Below, piece after piece: positions 23,050-36,511 of a stretch of 64,000 nt of DNA. The stretch is from Promerops cafer (taxonomy: Eukaryota > Chordata > Aves > Passeriformes > Nectariniidae): positions 42,899 through 106,898 of the forward strand of contig VZSE01002700.1 in the NCBI GenBank assembly GCA_013398275.1, given 5' to 3'. A model generated the notes under the pieces. That model ran no database searches and was not told the origin of the DNA. It saw only the letters and a program-made list of their open reading frames with translations. The position numbers were made by a program, and so were the translations under genes. Within the stretch, counting starts at the first letter, position 1; every line of letters starts with the position of its first letter.

Positions 23050-26000
23050 AACTATTTATGCAAGTATCTCTAAACATGAACAATTAAAAACCAGACACAT
23101 ATTCCTGCAATGTGTTGGTTACCTTAACAGCTTGATTTCTCTTGGAGTAAACGTCATCTAATTTTTCTATTTACAGCTCTTTGTTTTCAGTATTTGTACC
23201 CTTTCGATATTTCAAATTGCTATAGTCATTAGCAATTTCCTGTAACTAATATATAATAGGCAGACTTTTTAATATTCTCATTAGTTCTTCCAAACCACAA
23301 ACTGAGTTTGAGTTTCTAAACATTTACGGTTTGTCAAGCTACTCTTCATTGTAAAGTGTCAGTCTTCTCAGTGTTCTAAAACCTAATTTCTAATACCAAA
23401 AAGCAAGGTGTAGCTGAGTTTATTTTCCAGCATCATATTTCTGCATTCCAGTGTTGTTTTATTTTTTATTATTATTATTACAGTACCTTCAAGTTCAAGT
23501 GAGTTTTTTTATTCTTTTCAACCCTAGTTTATATTGCCAAAAAAATTTCAACCATCCCTCAAATGGTCTTTGTGAGTTATTATTCCCCAGATGTACAACT
23601 TGCACGTTTTCCAAAAATAAGTATAATTTTATTTCCAGCCAATAATTCAAACTTATTTTGGCCTTGCTAGATTATTTCTTTATCCACAATGGTATTTGCA
23701 ATACATTCCAATTTCATATCTGAAAATTTAATTAATGTGGTATTTTTTCATCCATCCAAAACAGAAATAAACTTGCTAAATAAAACTAGGTCTAACCCAA
23801 ATCCTGGCTACACCTCCTTGGCCACTGCAATTTAACATAACTTTTATGGTTGATCTTCAATGTTCCATCAGTGTGATGGTGCCTGTTTAAATTAGTTTTG
23901 TAAATAACATTAGGGTTTTCTCATTAAAAGAATTCAGTACAAGATATTATAATATATGAATGTTAATTTTGAAGCCACATGGTATTTTCTGCCATGAAAA
24001 CTGCAGACCAAAGTTAAGTGTCTTTTTTTAGAAAGCTGAAGTCCTGAAATAGAAGAGGTTATTTGAGACCTCTGTGTGATGCTAGCAGATACTTCTGCAG
24101 GAAACCACCCAGAAACTGGACAGGATGTGCCATAATGCCAAAAGTGACAAAAAGTATTTAATTAACAGTATTTGCAACCAAATCAGTCCTTTATTTCCCA
24201 CCTTTAGTCAGTGGAGTGCAATAAGTAGGAAGAAAGGTTCTTGGTTTATAAGCTTAGATATCTTCTGTGTTGATTACTAGAAGAGTCCATTTTTTTTTCT
24301 CTTTAACTAATGAACATTTATAATAGAGTTACTTGGTGTGTTGTAGAAGATGCCCAAAGGATACTTCTCTGGTGACCCAATTGTTCTTCTGACTTGGGCA
24401 CTGGAGAGAGGCTTCCCTTTAGTTTTCTCTTTTCCTTTCTCTCTCTGCTTTATGTTTGGTAGCTGTAAACTCATGTATGCCTTCAATTACAGACCCTAAA
24501 AAGGAAGTTTTCTTCATTTAAGATTATTCCATCTTTGTGCAAGTGCTGTACCATCACATATAAAAGCAACCACACAATGGAAAAATGGAGATGAAGCTGG
24601 TATGTCTGAATTGGCTTGATACAAAACTGGATTGTTGCTGATGTATACCTCAAGATCAGTCATCAAGAAGGATTTCAGGTTTTTCAGTCTGCACGAATTT
24701 GAATTAGATTATCTATCTTTTGGAATGTAACTACTGGAAAAAACATGGAGATCAACAAAACCTTTTGGATTATTGAATCTGATTTTAAAAAAAAGTATAA
24801 TTTAATTCTTTGTTTCTTTTCCCCAGTTTTATATTTACAAAATTGCCTTTTCGTAAAGTATCTGTAGATTCTTTTTTACCACAGCATATAGGTGTTTAAA
24901 AATTCATCACAATAAAATGCGGTACCACGAATAAATCTCATAAATCACAAATCACATAAAGATTTTACTTTTTAGATAAAAGTTCTCAAAGCTCCTGAGA
25001 ATAAGCTAAATATGGTCTATAGCAATAGTCAAAGCTTTCTACTTGTTTGCTGTGCTTAGTTCTATAGCATTACTTACATTCCTGCATTATTTATGTGGTT
25101 TGGAACTGCTGGATAAACAAACATAAATAAATCTCAATATATACCTCCAGAAAAGATGCTTACCAACACACCTTGAGAGGACACTTGAAAAGGAAGACAA
25201 GACATCTCACGTACATGTTTTAAAGGTCTATTGCAATATCCTCTTCATAGCCTGAAAGTGGAGTAACATTTATGAAATTATTAGTCTACTTTAAAAAAAG
25301 CGATTCCTAAGAAAGTATCTGAAGCCATTGATATCATTACAGTTTCCAGAAAAGAGTAGAAGAGATAGCTAGCTAGTCAACTGGTTATTTGGATTACTTT
25401 CAAAATAAATTTTTCTAACTTTTTACATAGTTTCTTCTTAATAAAATTTATCATCTTAAAAATAATATTAGAAGTGTTAAAAATCACATTAAAAGTTATT
25501 GCAGGCATAATTATATGCCCATTTTTAATCCCATCTGTGGAAAATGAATACACCCATTTAAAAAAAATTAATGCCAATATAAAACAGAGAATTACCCTTT
25601 CAGGAGGTGTGTTGTAGGATGTGTAAAACCTTCATACCAGACATCTCTTGTCATGGTGTACATTTTAAGCATGGGATAAGAGCAAAAGACTTGAAAACCA
25701 CTATCAACAGCTTAATCGATCAGCTGGTGGTGTAAAGGTTTGCCTGAGTCTGTCTGACTAGAACAGGAGGAGTAAACATATGGCTCAGCCCAACAGAGAT
25801 GAAAAAAACTAGACAAATAGCAAAAGTATTTCAAAGACACCAATCGCCTTGAGCTGGCTTCAATCCATGTAAGTTACCATCAGTAACTGCAGCTGTGCTA
25901 TTGCACACACAGAGATAGAGCAGGATATGATTCTTAGGAACTGGCTGCTTTGAAAATGCACTGGTAACATACACTGATAACATAATGACTGATAACATGC

Positions 26001-26489
26001 AGAATAACAATAAGCAGTGTGATGCTAATACCAGTCAAGTTTTATGAGACTGATCTTCTTTACAAATCTTCTAAATAATCTAATCATATGTATGTCTAAT
26101 TCCGTGATATTTTCATATATGTATAGATACTCATCTGCAAGAGATGTTTCCAGAAAACATTCTTTCTGCACAGAAGACTGAGGCTGGGCTTATACAAAAT
26201 TTGATTTGATTTGAAACTCTCAACTGTTTCTATCTGGAGGGTCGTAAGAGGAACACACCTGTCTTCTGGCCCTGTTCTCTCCCTACTGCAACTCTCGTCC
26301 TCCTGATGGAAGTAAGTGTTGACTTGGGGAGCACAGCTGGCTGTTTGAATGCAACAGCCTGACAAACCTTGGGCATAAGTGGTTGCAACAGACCTTTGTA
26401 TAAGGAGGTGGGGCAGGAGCACTTGCCATCCTAACCTGCACGGTCCCAGGAGAGAGGTGTCAGGGAGGGAGGGAGGTAGGGAGGAGAAA
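23050..26489. other. Unassigned AT-rich DNA with a G-quadruplex-like patch at its end
   Basis: No gene or repeat family was recognised. The motif CTGATAACAT recurs in degenerate form at about 25960-26000. A GGGA-rich run lies at 26463-26484. A 108-codon frame at 26096-26422 (minus) has no motif. Confidence 0.45.
26463..26481 (+). other. Canonical G-quadruplex motif
   Basis: Four GGG tracts at 26463-26465, 26467-26469, 26471-26473 and 26479-26481 have loops of 1, 1 and 5 bases. This fits the standard G3+N1-7 pattern. Whether it folds or acts is unknown. Confidence 0.7.
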
Positions 26490-26705
26490 CATTCCCTGAG
26501 CCCTGAGTAGGGTTCTATGACAAGAGGGCTACACTTGACATGGGCATCCTGCTCTTTCTGGCCTGAAGCACTGGTGAGCTATGGTCACATCCTGCAGCCC
26601 AGCAACTCTGGGAATGACTGACAGGGAGAACCTTTAGGCCTAGACGGAGTGTGGAAGGGTTATTTCAGTACCAGAACACAGGTGTAGGTACTCAGAAGAT
26701 TGCAC
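26490..26705. repeat. Dispersed repeat, copy 1 (second copy at 41.0 kb)
   Basis: Aligned by eye with 41020-41247. Shared blocks include TCACATCC, AATGACTGACA against GATGACTGACA, a GGAAGGGTTATTTCAG against AGAAGGGTGATTTCAG block, and a TACTCAGAA against TATTCAGAA end. Both copies lie in the same orientation. The family is not identified. It directly precedes an ERVL-type LTR end here, so it may be part of an LTR variant. Confidence 0.55.
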
Positions 26706-26724
26706 ACAGGAAGTAGGTTTTGAA

Positions 26725-26935
26725 GGGCTAAGAGCCAAGCTCCCACCCAGCTACTCACTCATCCCCTCTTCTTTATGGGGAGAAAATAGAAAGCTCATGG
26801 GCTGAGATAAAAGCAGAGAGATTGCTTACCAATTACTGTCATGGGCAAAACAGATTTGAGGAAAATTAATTTGCGTCATTGCTAACTAAAATAGATTAGG
26901 ATAGCGAGAAATAAAGTCAACTATAAAAAACAAGA
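26725..26935 (-). mobile_element. ERVL-type LTR 3' end, reverse orientation
   Basis: On the plus strand: CCAAGCTCCCACCCAGCT (26733-26750), CATGGGCTGAGATAA, CAGAGAGATTGCTTACCAAT, TTACTGTCATGGGCAAAACA and AAATTAATTTGC. These are the complement of the 3' end of the avian ERVL-type LTR that appears intact and in sense orientation at 59.4-59.67 kb. Truncated on both sides. Confidence 0.8.
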
Positions 26936-27554
26936 CCCACCTTTCCACAATTCCCAATAGGTGGTAGAAGTGTAATCTCAGCATTAAAGTGGTAGATACT
27001 CATAATGCATCAGCATGTGGAAGTGTGTATAACAGCTTCTTCTGTATTATTATTGTTACTTTGTGTTCCTTAGATAATTTGGATTTGTAAAACATTACCC
27101 GGTCTAGTATTCAAAGTTTTAGCTTTCAACATATGGTGTGTTCCCTTTTGCCAGTAAAATTATTCTGAGTGTAATACTCAGATGCTCCTCCTGCAGTAAT
27201 CGAACCATTGCCACAGAGCATTAGCAAGGTTTGGTGGTAGACATCCTTCTTTAAAGCAAGTTTCTGTATGAAGAAAGTCAGATGTGTGGACTTAACTCAA
27301 GCCCACACTCACGTCCACACGCAGTTATCTTGAACTAACACGACAACACAGATGAAGCCTCTCCCTTTCTGTCAGGATCATTTGTTTATCTGGTATCTGA
27401 TAAGACAGAAGTAGTACATTGCGAGCCCTCCCTCTGACATTTCACTTAACAGGCTGTTTTATTTAAGATTAAGTAATAATTACATTTATTTTCTGAAGTA
27501 GTTTTCCCACTCTTTATTTTATCTTCCTCAAAGTTATTGCTTCTCACAGTGAAA
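26936..27554. other. Unassigned DNA
   Basis: Nothing recognised: no open frame of note and no repeat family. Confidence 0.45.
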
Positions 27555-27645
27555 GATGTCCCTGGCCATGGCAGAAGGATTGGCCTAGGTTATGTTTAAA
27601 GGTCTCTTTCTGCCCAAACCTTTCTGTGACTTCATTATTCTAGGA
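27555..27645 (+). mobile_element. CR1 LINE 3'-tail fragment
   Basis: A short sense CR1 3' end: GATGTCCCTGGCCATGGCAG (27555-27574), then TTGGCCTAGG, TTTAAAGGTC and CTGCCCAAACC, and a decayed octamer tail (TTCTGTGACTTCATTATTCT). Strongly 5'-truncated. Confidence 0.7.
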
Positions 27646-30600
27646 ATTTGTCAGGAAACAGAGCAAAGACAGCTGACCCCAAGTGACCAAATGAATGTCC
27701 TATATCATACGCCAGCACACTCAGTAAATAAAAGCTGGAGAAGAAACGAGGAAAGGATGGGGGGGAGTTATGATATTTGTCTCTCCAAGTAACTTTTACA
27801 CATGATGGAGTCCTGCTTTCCTGGAAGTGGCAAAGCTGTGAATCAATTATTTTTATTGCATTGCTTGCATATGCTGCTTTTGCCATTAAACCATCTTTAC
27901 CATAATGCACACGTTTTTGTACTTTTACCTTGGGATTACCTCCCAGGTTCCGCTGCAGAGGAGTGAGTGGGTAGCTGTGTGAGGCTTAGTTTCCTGCCAA
28001 GGCTAATCCCCAAGAACTGGAAGCTGTGGAGTGTTGCATTTTATCTCTTTACCTATTAGACCTAAACATGACTTTTCAAATTGTAATCATAACTTCTGTT
28101 TAATTGTAATAACGGTGTTTGCTCATGAACACTGGGAAGTCCACTTTTTATGATATAGTTAGAGGAATTCCAAACTAACCAAGTAAGGTCTGCTATAGGA
28201 AAGTAGGAAAGACTGCTTGTAACTTTCTTCACATACTGGGATGACTGCAGATGATTTATCCAGAAAATAGACCCAACTAACTTGTCCAATCTTCCCAAGT
28301 TTGTATGTTTCATTTTTTTAGGAAAGCTGTTAAAAATTGATTTTGCCAGTTTAACGTATTAAAAATAATAAATGAAAGAAGTATATTTTCTAGAGTTAAC
28401 CCATGAATATGTCCTTTCCAAAGAGCCAGACACATCTTGCCAAATCTACTTCATTATTAAATAAGAGTTTCACTTCTGCTTCCTCATTTTTCCTGTGGTG
28501 AACACAATTATGCAAAAATCTCTCACAGACTAACTATAAAAATTGTTGTTGTAGTGGTTAATTTGAGTCTGCAAGGTTTCATAGACCTTGCTGGCAGTTT
28601 ATGTTTGACAACGGAAGTTAAATGACAAAGTTAAAAATCTCATAGGCAAGTACACTGTAGTTATACATAGAATACTAATATTTAAACTATGAGACAAAAT
28701 GTAACATTGAATATTTTTTATCTTTCACGTTACCTAGTTCATAGACATCTATAAATGCTATGAAAGATCTAATTCAGGCACATGTGGTTTTTATTCATAC
28801 TGTCTCTTTAACAGAAGTCTGGAAATTTTGATACTGATTAAAGACTTTTTCAGGCAGGATTTTTGGTTCGCATTCTTATTTGCTCTGTTTCCTTTTGTCT
28901 TTGTTTTAGGGAAGTCACTTTCATCTCCTGCTATTGCACCTTCAAATCCTTTGACAATATTTCTTTCTACCATAGAGAGAAACAGAATCCCAATGAGCTG
29001 GTTTGTCAGAAAAGAAAACATGCTATTGGCATGAAAATGACATGAATTCTAGAATCCAGCTTCAGGGTTATGTTATCTAGTTATCCTTCATATTGATCAC
29101 GTTTGAAAATAGAGGTTTAAGTATGTTGGTATTATGATTTCTTATAGCATTATTGGTAAATAGAATTATATCGGTTTTGTGTCTACTTGCAAGATATCAT
29201 TGGTAATTCAGACACAAAACCAGTTGAAAAAACAGAATATGTGAATATGCACTATTAAATTCAGCATACACTGGACTGTGTTTACCAAAAATTTTGGCAT
29301 ATTTCCTGGCACAGATTTGATCCATTTCAAATAGCACTTGCCCTAGCATTTCCTGGACATAGCTTAGCTCTGAAGCTGTACTTGCCCAGTATGCAGTGCT
29401 TGGGAACCTAAGGCACTTTCCTAGCATAGAAACAGGATGGATCATGGAGCTGCCTTCAGTGCCAAGGAACAGTTCAGAGAACTTTTAGTGCCCACTTAGA
29501 ACTACTAGGATAGATAAAGCTTTAAGCTCTTGCTTCAATGTTTCTTATTTCTGAGGATCTTCAAACTGAGATAAAAGAAATGTACTTAAAAAACAATATG
29601 TACACAAGACTAAGAAAAATAATTTTAAGTCCTAATGGCCTGCCAGATAATATTTACCTTTCATATGAATTAAAATTAATGTATTTACTCCCAAGCATAG
29701 CATTTCCTTATGTCAAATATGGAAGAAAGGAAAAGTCATTTGCTTATATATTTGAATGATCCAGAGTCAGTCAATCAACTTCTTTTGCTGTGTTCACAAA
29801 TTTTTCTACTTAAGCATTGAATTTCATTGCATGTCCAGTTATAATTTCAATTTCATCCTCATTTTTCATCCCTTTTTTCCTATTTTCAAGCAGAGAGAGA
29901 TTTGAAATTCATTACTTTTCTCTAGAAGGTAGTCCAGGGTGAATATAAAAAACAGATGAATATTATCTGCTGCCAAAAGCCTTGAACCTTTAGATCTCAT
30001 ATCTTAGAAGTATCTTTTTATGCCTACACACCTTCTATTTCTGTGTGTTCTTTGTAAGTACAAACACTGACATTTTCCTTAATACAGTCACCATACACCA
30101 ACTTTGTGCAAAATATGAAGTACATTTTGGTGAGATGATTAAATGCAGGTTAAGGAAATCAAACAAGCACATTTGAGTGACTTGCTTGAAGTCACCAAAG
30201 TAGTCAGCAGGAAGACTGGGTCTTCTGATCTAACTGCAAGAGTTTGTTCTCTCTGTAATGAGCAAAACAGAATATTAGGTCTCTCTGCAGATAAACAGAA
30301 AGCAGAGATCACTTTCAAAACTTCTTTTTTTTTTTTTTTTCTCTGAAATATGCCTATCATTCTTCATTTTATATACCACTGAGCTCTTTCAAATTTTCTT
30401 ACTCAATGGAGCATAGTTTTCATCACTATCCCCCCTTTCATCACTCTCATCAGCTTTTTCTCTGACTTTTAGATAACGCTTTTCAAAAAGAACTTGCAAA
30501 GTGAATACTTATTTCATGATCTTTTGATGCTGAAGAATCAACTGTTCTTGGAAGCTCACTTATCTAACATTGCGTATTGCCATTGCTTCAAGTACCACAT

Positions 30601-31084
30601 GGACAGGCACCTAGAACTTGTGCCTTTAAATTTACACCTACCTGAAATATTGTAAGAAGGTAGACAAGTGTCATTCAGTCATCTCTTTCTACTCTTTTTA
30701 AAGATGAGGTTGAAATAGAGTCAGTTTGCTGTTCAGTTATTCATCATATTATCAGTAATATGCTTCTTGCTTTGGGCTATGCAAAATCCCACTAGCAATA
30801 ATAACTTGTTGTACAGACTGTGTATGTGCTTATGTGCATGTTTTGCATGTTGCTGTATGTATTTGGACTTTGTAATAGCATAGTATAAATAATAAATATT
30901 TAAAGGGGTGTCTGTGAGAGCCTTGGCCTGAGAGTTTTAATACTGGAGGAAATAAAGAATCCCATAGAGGATTTAAAGAGACAACAGTTACAGGACAAAA
31001 CTGACAGTGCCTTGTAAATCATGTGTAAAGTTTTACTAAAAGTGTATGTTCAGTGTCATATACTTTTTCAGGGTCAAGAAGGAA
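27646..31084. other. Unassigned AT-rich DNA
   Basis: Only short, low-complexity open frames. A stretch at 28828-29045 is open in two plus-strand frames after a T-rich AG (28908-28909), but no protein family was recognised. There is a poly-T run at 30324-30340. Confidence 0.45.
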
Positions 31085-31641
31085 GGGGAATGTCCCAGTT
31101 TGCCCTGCACTGGTGCAGCCTCTTGTCAACTGTTGGGTGCAGTTTTGGTCAACATCATATAAGAAAGATATTAAACTATTGGGGAGAGTCTTGAGGAGGG
31201 CAACAAAGACAGTGAAGGGGTTTGAGGGGAAGCTGTATGAGGAGCAGCTGAGGTCACTTGGTCTGTTCAGCCTGGAGAAGGGGAGACTGAGGGGAGATCT
31301 CATTGAAATTACAACTTCCTCATGAGGAGAAGAGGAGGGGCAGACACTGATCTCTTCTCCCTGGTGACCAGTGACAGGACCCAAGGGAATGGCCTGAAGT
31401 TGTGTCAGGGGAGGTTAGGTTGGGGATTAGGAAAAAGTTCTTCACCCAGAGGGCTTGGACACTGGAAGAGGCTCCCCAGGGAAGTGGTCACACCACCAAG
31501 CCTGGCAGAGCTCAAGAAGTGTTTAGACAATACTCTCAGGCAGATGGTGTGACTCTTGGGCATGGTGCTGTGCAGGGACAGGAGCTGGACTTGATGATCC
31601 TTGGGGGTTCCTCCCAACTCAACATATTCTGTGATTCTGTG
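31085..31641 (+). mobile_element. CR1 LINE 3' end with reverse-transcriptase remnant
   Basis: Sense CR1 copy. A plus frame at 31053-31325 encodes the C-terminal end of the CR1 reverse transcriptase, recognisable from VQFWSTSYKKDIKLL and LGLFSLEKGRLRGDLI. The frame breaks before the element ends. The 3' untranslated part continues through CTTCACCCAGAGGGCTTGGA (31440-31459) and TTGATGATCC (31591-31600) to two perfect ATTCTGTG octamers at 31626-31641. Its tail is the best local match for the tail of the SINE at 3.1 kb. 5'-truncated and no longer able to make an intact protein. Confidence 0.95.
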
Positions 31642-33770
31642 AGATTAGAATCACATACAGCTAGGATCCAATGAACAACCGGACAATTCAGCGTAATAAT
31701 TTTTAAAAACACTGTTGTCTGATTTGCTGCAGGAGTTGCCTATTATTCTCCTCCAATGACTTTTTAAATATTAAATAGTTAACATTTACTGTATTGGCAG
31801 CAGTTGTTACTTATGAAGGACTTCCAGTGCTTTTTTTCTTACTCTGGGACCATATTTTTTCAGTATTGTTTTTTTCCTACTAGAATTGTGTTTCATGGAT
31901 GCATCAGTTTAAATGATGCACAATGAAGAGATGGGTCCTGAAAGTATTATCTCATTCTTTCTTTCAACCCTTTGCAAATGCTTAGGGCCTATAATAAAAG
32001 TGTCATCAGATAAGGGTGTTAATAAATGTGAAATCTGTAAATGCAACAACCACACAGGCAGAATTTTAATAATATTACTTGAATTTCCATATTTAGAATA
32101 AATGCATGGAAATAGCCTAGAAATACAGAAAATATAGGTGTCTAATGTAGTTTTCTACCTAAAACTCATGTTATCCCTGTAGTGTCAATGGGGATTTAGT
32201 GTGGGATTCAGTTGTCTGAACATGCGCACCTAATGTAATTTAAGATATTCTATGGAATCCAGGCAGCCTACTTAGGGCTGGAAAATATGTCACAAGGTTT
32301 ATAATAGTCACATACATTTCTGGACATGAGGCCTAATTTCATTGTTGCCCCTATGTGGGAAGCTAATGTCATGATATTCCCCTAGGGATCTTGCCTGGTC
32401 GTCAGTTGCTGCTCAGAAAAGACATAGATCTCCCACTGGTGTTCAAGCTATGTACCAGGGTAATAGATCTACTAGAGGCCTAAATTAGATCTGTGCCCAG
32501 GCTGGGAGCTGGACATCAGGAGAAATCCCAAATGGCGCAGGCCATCTAGCTGATGGCAGCTGTACTGACCCTCTTTGTTTAGACACCTAGACATCTATAT
32601 GCCTAGAATCTGGAGCTGAATGACAGTCTGGATGCCACCAGTCAGCTTTAGAGGGTCTGGCCTGAAAACCAGTTGACATGAACCATTCTGGTGCAACTGA
32701 CCAGAGAGTCAGGAGTTAGATTAAGCAGGAATGAAGTTGTCACCTAATGTTCTCCATCATTATGCAAGAAGTCTACAGGATTAACTCAGCTGTATAAATA
32801 TGAATCATAGTTGTTCACATTTGACTAGATGAATACAACTCAGAACAGTTTATGTGGCACTATTCATTACATTCAGATGACAGTCCTGAAACTTCTATTT
32901 ATTCCTTCCAGCATGTAATTTCCCATGCAGCCTTGTAAGTTTAAATAATCTTTTGAAAGGTCAGATGTCGACTACTTTGATCCATTTCAACATTTATAAA
33001 AGGTGATGTTTAACATGGCTTGCTGATAAAACAAACCCCATCATTTTTATAAGAAATGTTTCCCATATCAACCTCTGAAACACTAGCATTTCTGAATAGA
33101 AGTGACTTTAAAAGGCCAGTTTCAAACATATATATATGTATTCTTCCCTAAATTATTTATAGCTGATGGAATGCATTCTGTACACATAACTCAGTACTAA
33201 GGAAACATACTTCCAACAACTAAATGCACTTCTCAAAAAAACTTCAGAGACCACATCTGTTCTATAAGAAAAAACCATGACAAAAAATGCAAAGAAAATA
33301 TAAGTTGTAGGGAAATTTCTATTAAAGTGGAAAGAATAATTTAGCAATCTACATTTCAGAACTGGAGAAATCATCATAAAACAAATTTAGAATGTCACAT
33401 CCTGTTTTAAACTGTTGATCTTTATTCTTCAAAAACAACATGAACTTATGAAATGTTAGGCAACAAAATATAACAGATTTTTGCACATTCATGGCTGTAT
33501 TTTTTAAGTAATTTTTAAGCAATTCTTACCTCAAGTAACCATCTAAAATGACACCAAATAAAAATAAGAAGCAATATTTTATCAGAATGTATTTTCTGTT
33601 CCCCATATTAAGTGTCTAAATTGCACATATTTCTGATTTCTGTGAAATGTTAAAGACATGAAAGAATCAGTAATTGCATGAAACCCATTTCTGCCCCCTT
33701 ATTGACACTGTTCCTCTTTTGGCAGATTCTCAGGCACAGTTTGTTCACCAGAATGACTGTGTCTATGTTG
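31642..33770. other. Unassigned DNA, with a moderately GC-richer patch
   Basis: The patch at about 32330-32740 differs in composition and repeats short TAGACACCTAGACAT-like words. It may be an old repeat, but I could not assign a family. No gene signal was seen. Confidence 0.45.
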
Positions 33771-34240
33771 TGTGGTAGTTCTGGGTGTAGGTGCCCAGGT
33801 GCTGGTAGCAGAGAGCCTTCAGCAGTGGCTTCTGTGAGGAATGGCTGAGGCTGCCCTGGGCCAGACACAGAGGCTTCCAGCTGGCTCCAACCAACCCACC
33901 TCAGGGCATGGCTGTGCCAAGTCACGATGGTGGCACTGCCAGGAAAACATAATTAAGAACAGGCAAAATGCTGCACAGGCGGCAAGGAATGAGTGAGGAA
34001 AAAGCAAAAGCATGAGGAACAAGCCTGCAGAAATGAAAGTGAAGGCGTGGGAGGAGGTGCTGTAGCTGCTGAACCATAAGATCTTCTTCAGCCCCTGGAA
34101 AAGACAACACTGGAGCAGATACCTACACTGCAGCCTGTCTCAGACTCCGTGATGCAAGAGCTGGATACCCTTCTGAGGTAACAGCAGCCCATGGAAGGAG
34201 CCATGCTGGTACAGGGAAAATGTTTGAGGAGAAAGAAATG
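33771..34240 (+). mobile_element. Diverged ERVL-type LTR, 5' part
   Basis: Begins TGTGGTAGTTCTGGG (33771). It shares the block order of the avian ERVL-type LTR at 58.45 kb: GCCAGACACAGAGGCTTCCA and CCAGCTGGCTCCAA, a GAGTGAGGAAAAAGC region, GGAGGAGGTGCTGTAG, and then ACTGGAGCAGATACCTACA and CAGCAGCCCATGGAAGGAG. It fades near 34240 with no CA end found. Confidence 0.6.
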
Positions 34241-36511
34241 TCAGTGAGAAGTTGTTATGGACCGAAAATAACCTCCACAATTCATCTATTTCTGGGTACA
34301 CAGTTACAACTCTAATGAACACTCAACATTTAAATTAAGAATATTGTTTTTGCGAAGGACAGTGATAAAGAGTTATTGGAATGCACCTGCACATCATATG
34401 AATTCTACAGAAATCAGAGTAGATAAGAGAATATAGAGCTTGGAGAAATTTTTTATAACTGCTTGCATGTGCAACTCTGGTTCTAGTTCTAGATAACAAT
34501 ACAAAAACCACAGAAAATAAATATTTCAGGAATAAATTATGATGAGCCTTTATCATCCAAATAAATATGATATTCTGGACATTCTCTTGAAGACAAATGT
34601 TTGTTTTATTAATGTACTTGATAACAGAAGATAAAGATTCAACATCTCTTCCTAACTTCATGGCAGAGGTTCAAAATGTCATTTTCTATAGAATGTTTTT
34701 ATTAAAAGTGTTTTCATTTAAACAGAGGTATGACTAAACACTGGAGGACACCTTTGTATATTTTTTGCAGTCTTTTGTTCAATCTGCAGCTATATGAATG
34801 GTCTCGTGTTCCTTGTGTGCTACTTCCAGAAGCTGAGTAACCCTTAGAGCTGAGGGTGGCTGACGCTTTCTGTAAGACTTCTACAATCAAACAGAATTCA
34901 CTTTTGCATATCACATATTGTTTGGGGCTTTTAACAGGGAGAAGTGAAAATCAGAAAAAAGTGAATGTGAGAAAGGTTTAAGAAAGTGTTATTTTTTCGT
35001 GTATTAGTAAGTACTTGGAACAGTTTTGTTTTGTTTTGTTTTGTTTTTTTAAAAAAGAACCAAAAAGAAGTAAATACTGCCATTATTTTTCAGACAAAAA
35101 GCTTTTTGCAAGTATCATGTTACATTGGGATCAGAAATAAGTCTCAAAATATGCTCAAAAAACCCCCCTATTTCTACTAATGTTCTATATCTTGAAAGCT
35201 ATTTTTCACATATGATCATTATAAAACTGCTGCGTATTATCAGATAAAAACCCTAGCAATTACTTCTGGAATGTGATTTGGTTGTGGGGGATGAGTAGGA
35301 TTTCTACTCTCACTTTCTCCGAATTTTTCAACCTCTGAGAGGGCACACAACAACAAAATGAAAGTTGCTCTGAAAGATTAAATTTCTGCCTGCTTCTGAA
35401 TCAGAAGCATGAGGGGAAAAAAGGAAGGCTGTTTCATTCAGATTTGAAGTAGAAGTTTAATATGCAATGATAAATATAATTTTGCAATCATTTAAAATAA
35501 TAATTATAAACAATGGAGAATTTGCCTTTTGTTAATTTCTGGACAAATTCCTGAGCAATTTGGTATGAGAACAATGTAGACCATTCTTTGGGTATGTGTT
35601 TAACTACAGGACTTCCTCAGAATCAATGATCCTACCATAGGGCCAAGTATGCTTATTACTCATTGTATCAAATTTCAGTGAGTGAGCTAGTATCTATAAA
35701 AGCAAACCAAACCAAACAAAAAATACTTCTACACAAGGAACAGAGTCCCTCCCTCCAGTGTTTGTTCATCATCCTAACAAAGTGCTAACATAAAGCTGCC
35801 TATTGCTGCTTACAATTGCCTTACTTACTACAGCTGGTGTTTGTAGTGATTGCAAAGATCCAGCCCTGCAAGCAACCACTGTAGAAGATCAAAATTATTT
35901 CAAATAATGGTATGTTTATTCTTTGGTAGCAATAATTTTAAACCTCTAGGAAGAAAGGAAAAAAAATGAAGTTATATTGTTAATCTTGCCAAGGAAACAT
36001 TAGAAACTGTGACAACACAAATGAAAATCCATTTTAGACTGTTGAAGCAGCATAGCTCTAAGTGCTATCAGTACCCAGTCTCTTTTCTTGTTGAAATTGC
36101 AAAGTGAATGAATACAACTCAGAAAGACATGGCTGAGGCACCTGGATGTCAGCACTGAATGTTCAATTATTTCCTCAATTCCTCTGTAGATTTTTAATGT
36201 GATGCTGAACAAATTATTTCAATATAACTCTTCACAGGTGATCATTAACTGTGCATTTCTCATTCCCTGGTGCTTAAACTGAAAATCAGGGTTCCCACAA
36301 GCAAAAACACTAAGCATTTGAAATGCACTTTGAATGAGAAGTGTAATTGGAAAATATTGCAGTGTTAGAACGCTGAGGCTCAGAAACAAACAAACAGAAA
36401 ACGTCAAACAAAATACTCCATAGTAAATCAGGGGCTAGGCTATCAAGTTTTTTCTTCATCACTCTATTTCAATGTTTTCTCTATAGCATGAAGATTTCTC
36501 TAGGTATAATT
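34241..36511. other. Unassigned AT-rich DNA
   Basis: No gene or repeat family was recognised. There are short (GTTTT)n and A-rich runs near 35026-35060. Confidence 0.45.

Noticed and set aside
28828..29045. Terminal exon after the acceptor-like AG at 28909
   Set aside because: Open in two plus frames but neither gives a known protein, and no phase-consistent partner exon was seen.
31053..31384. Open frames on both strands as genes
   Set aside because: The plus frame is the C-terminal relic of the CR1 reverse transcriptase. The minus frame is its antisense shadow.
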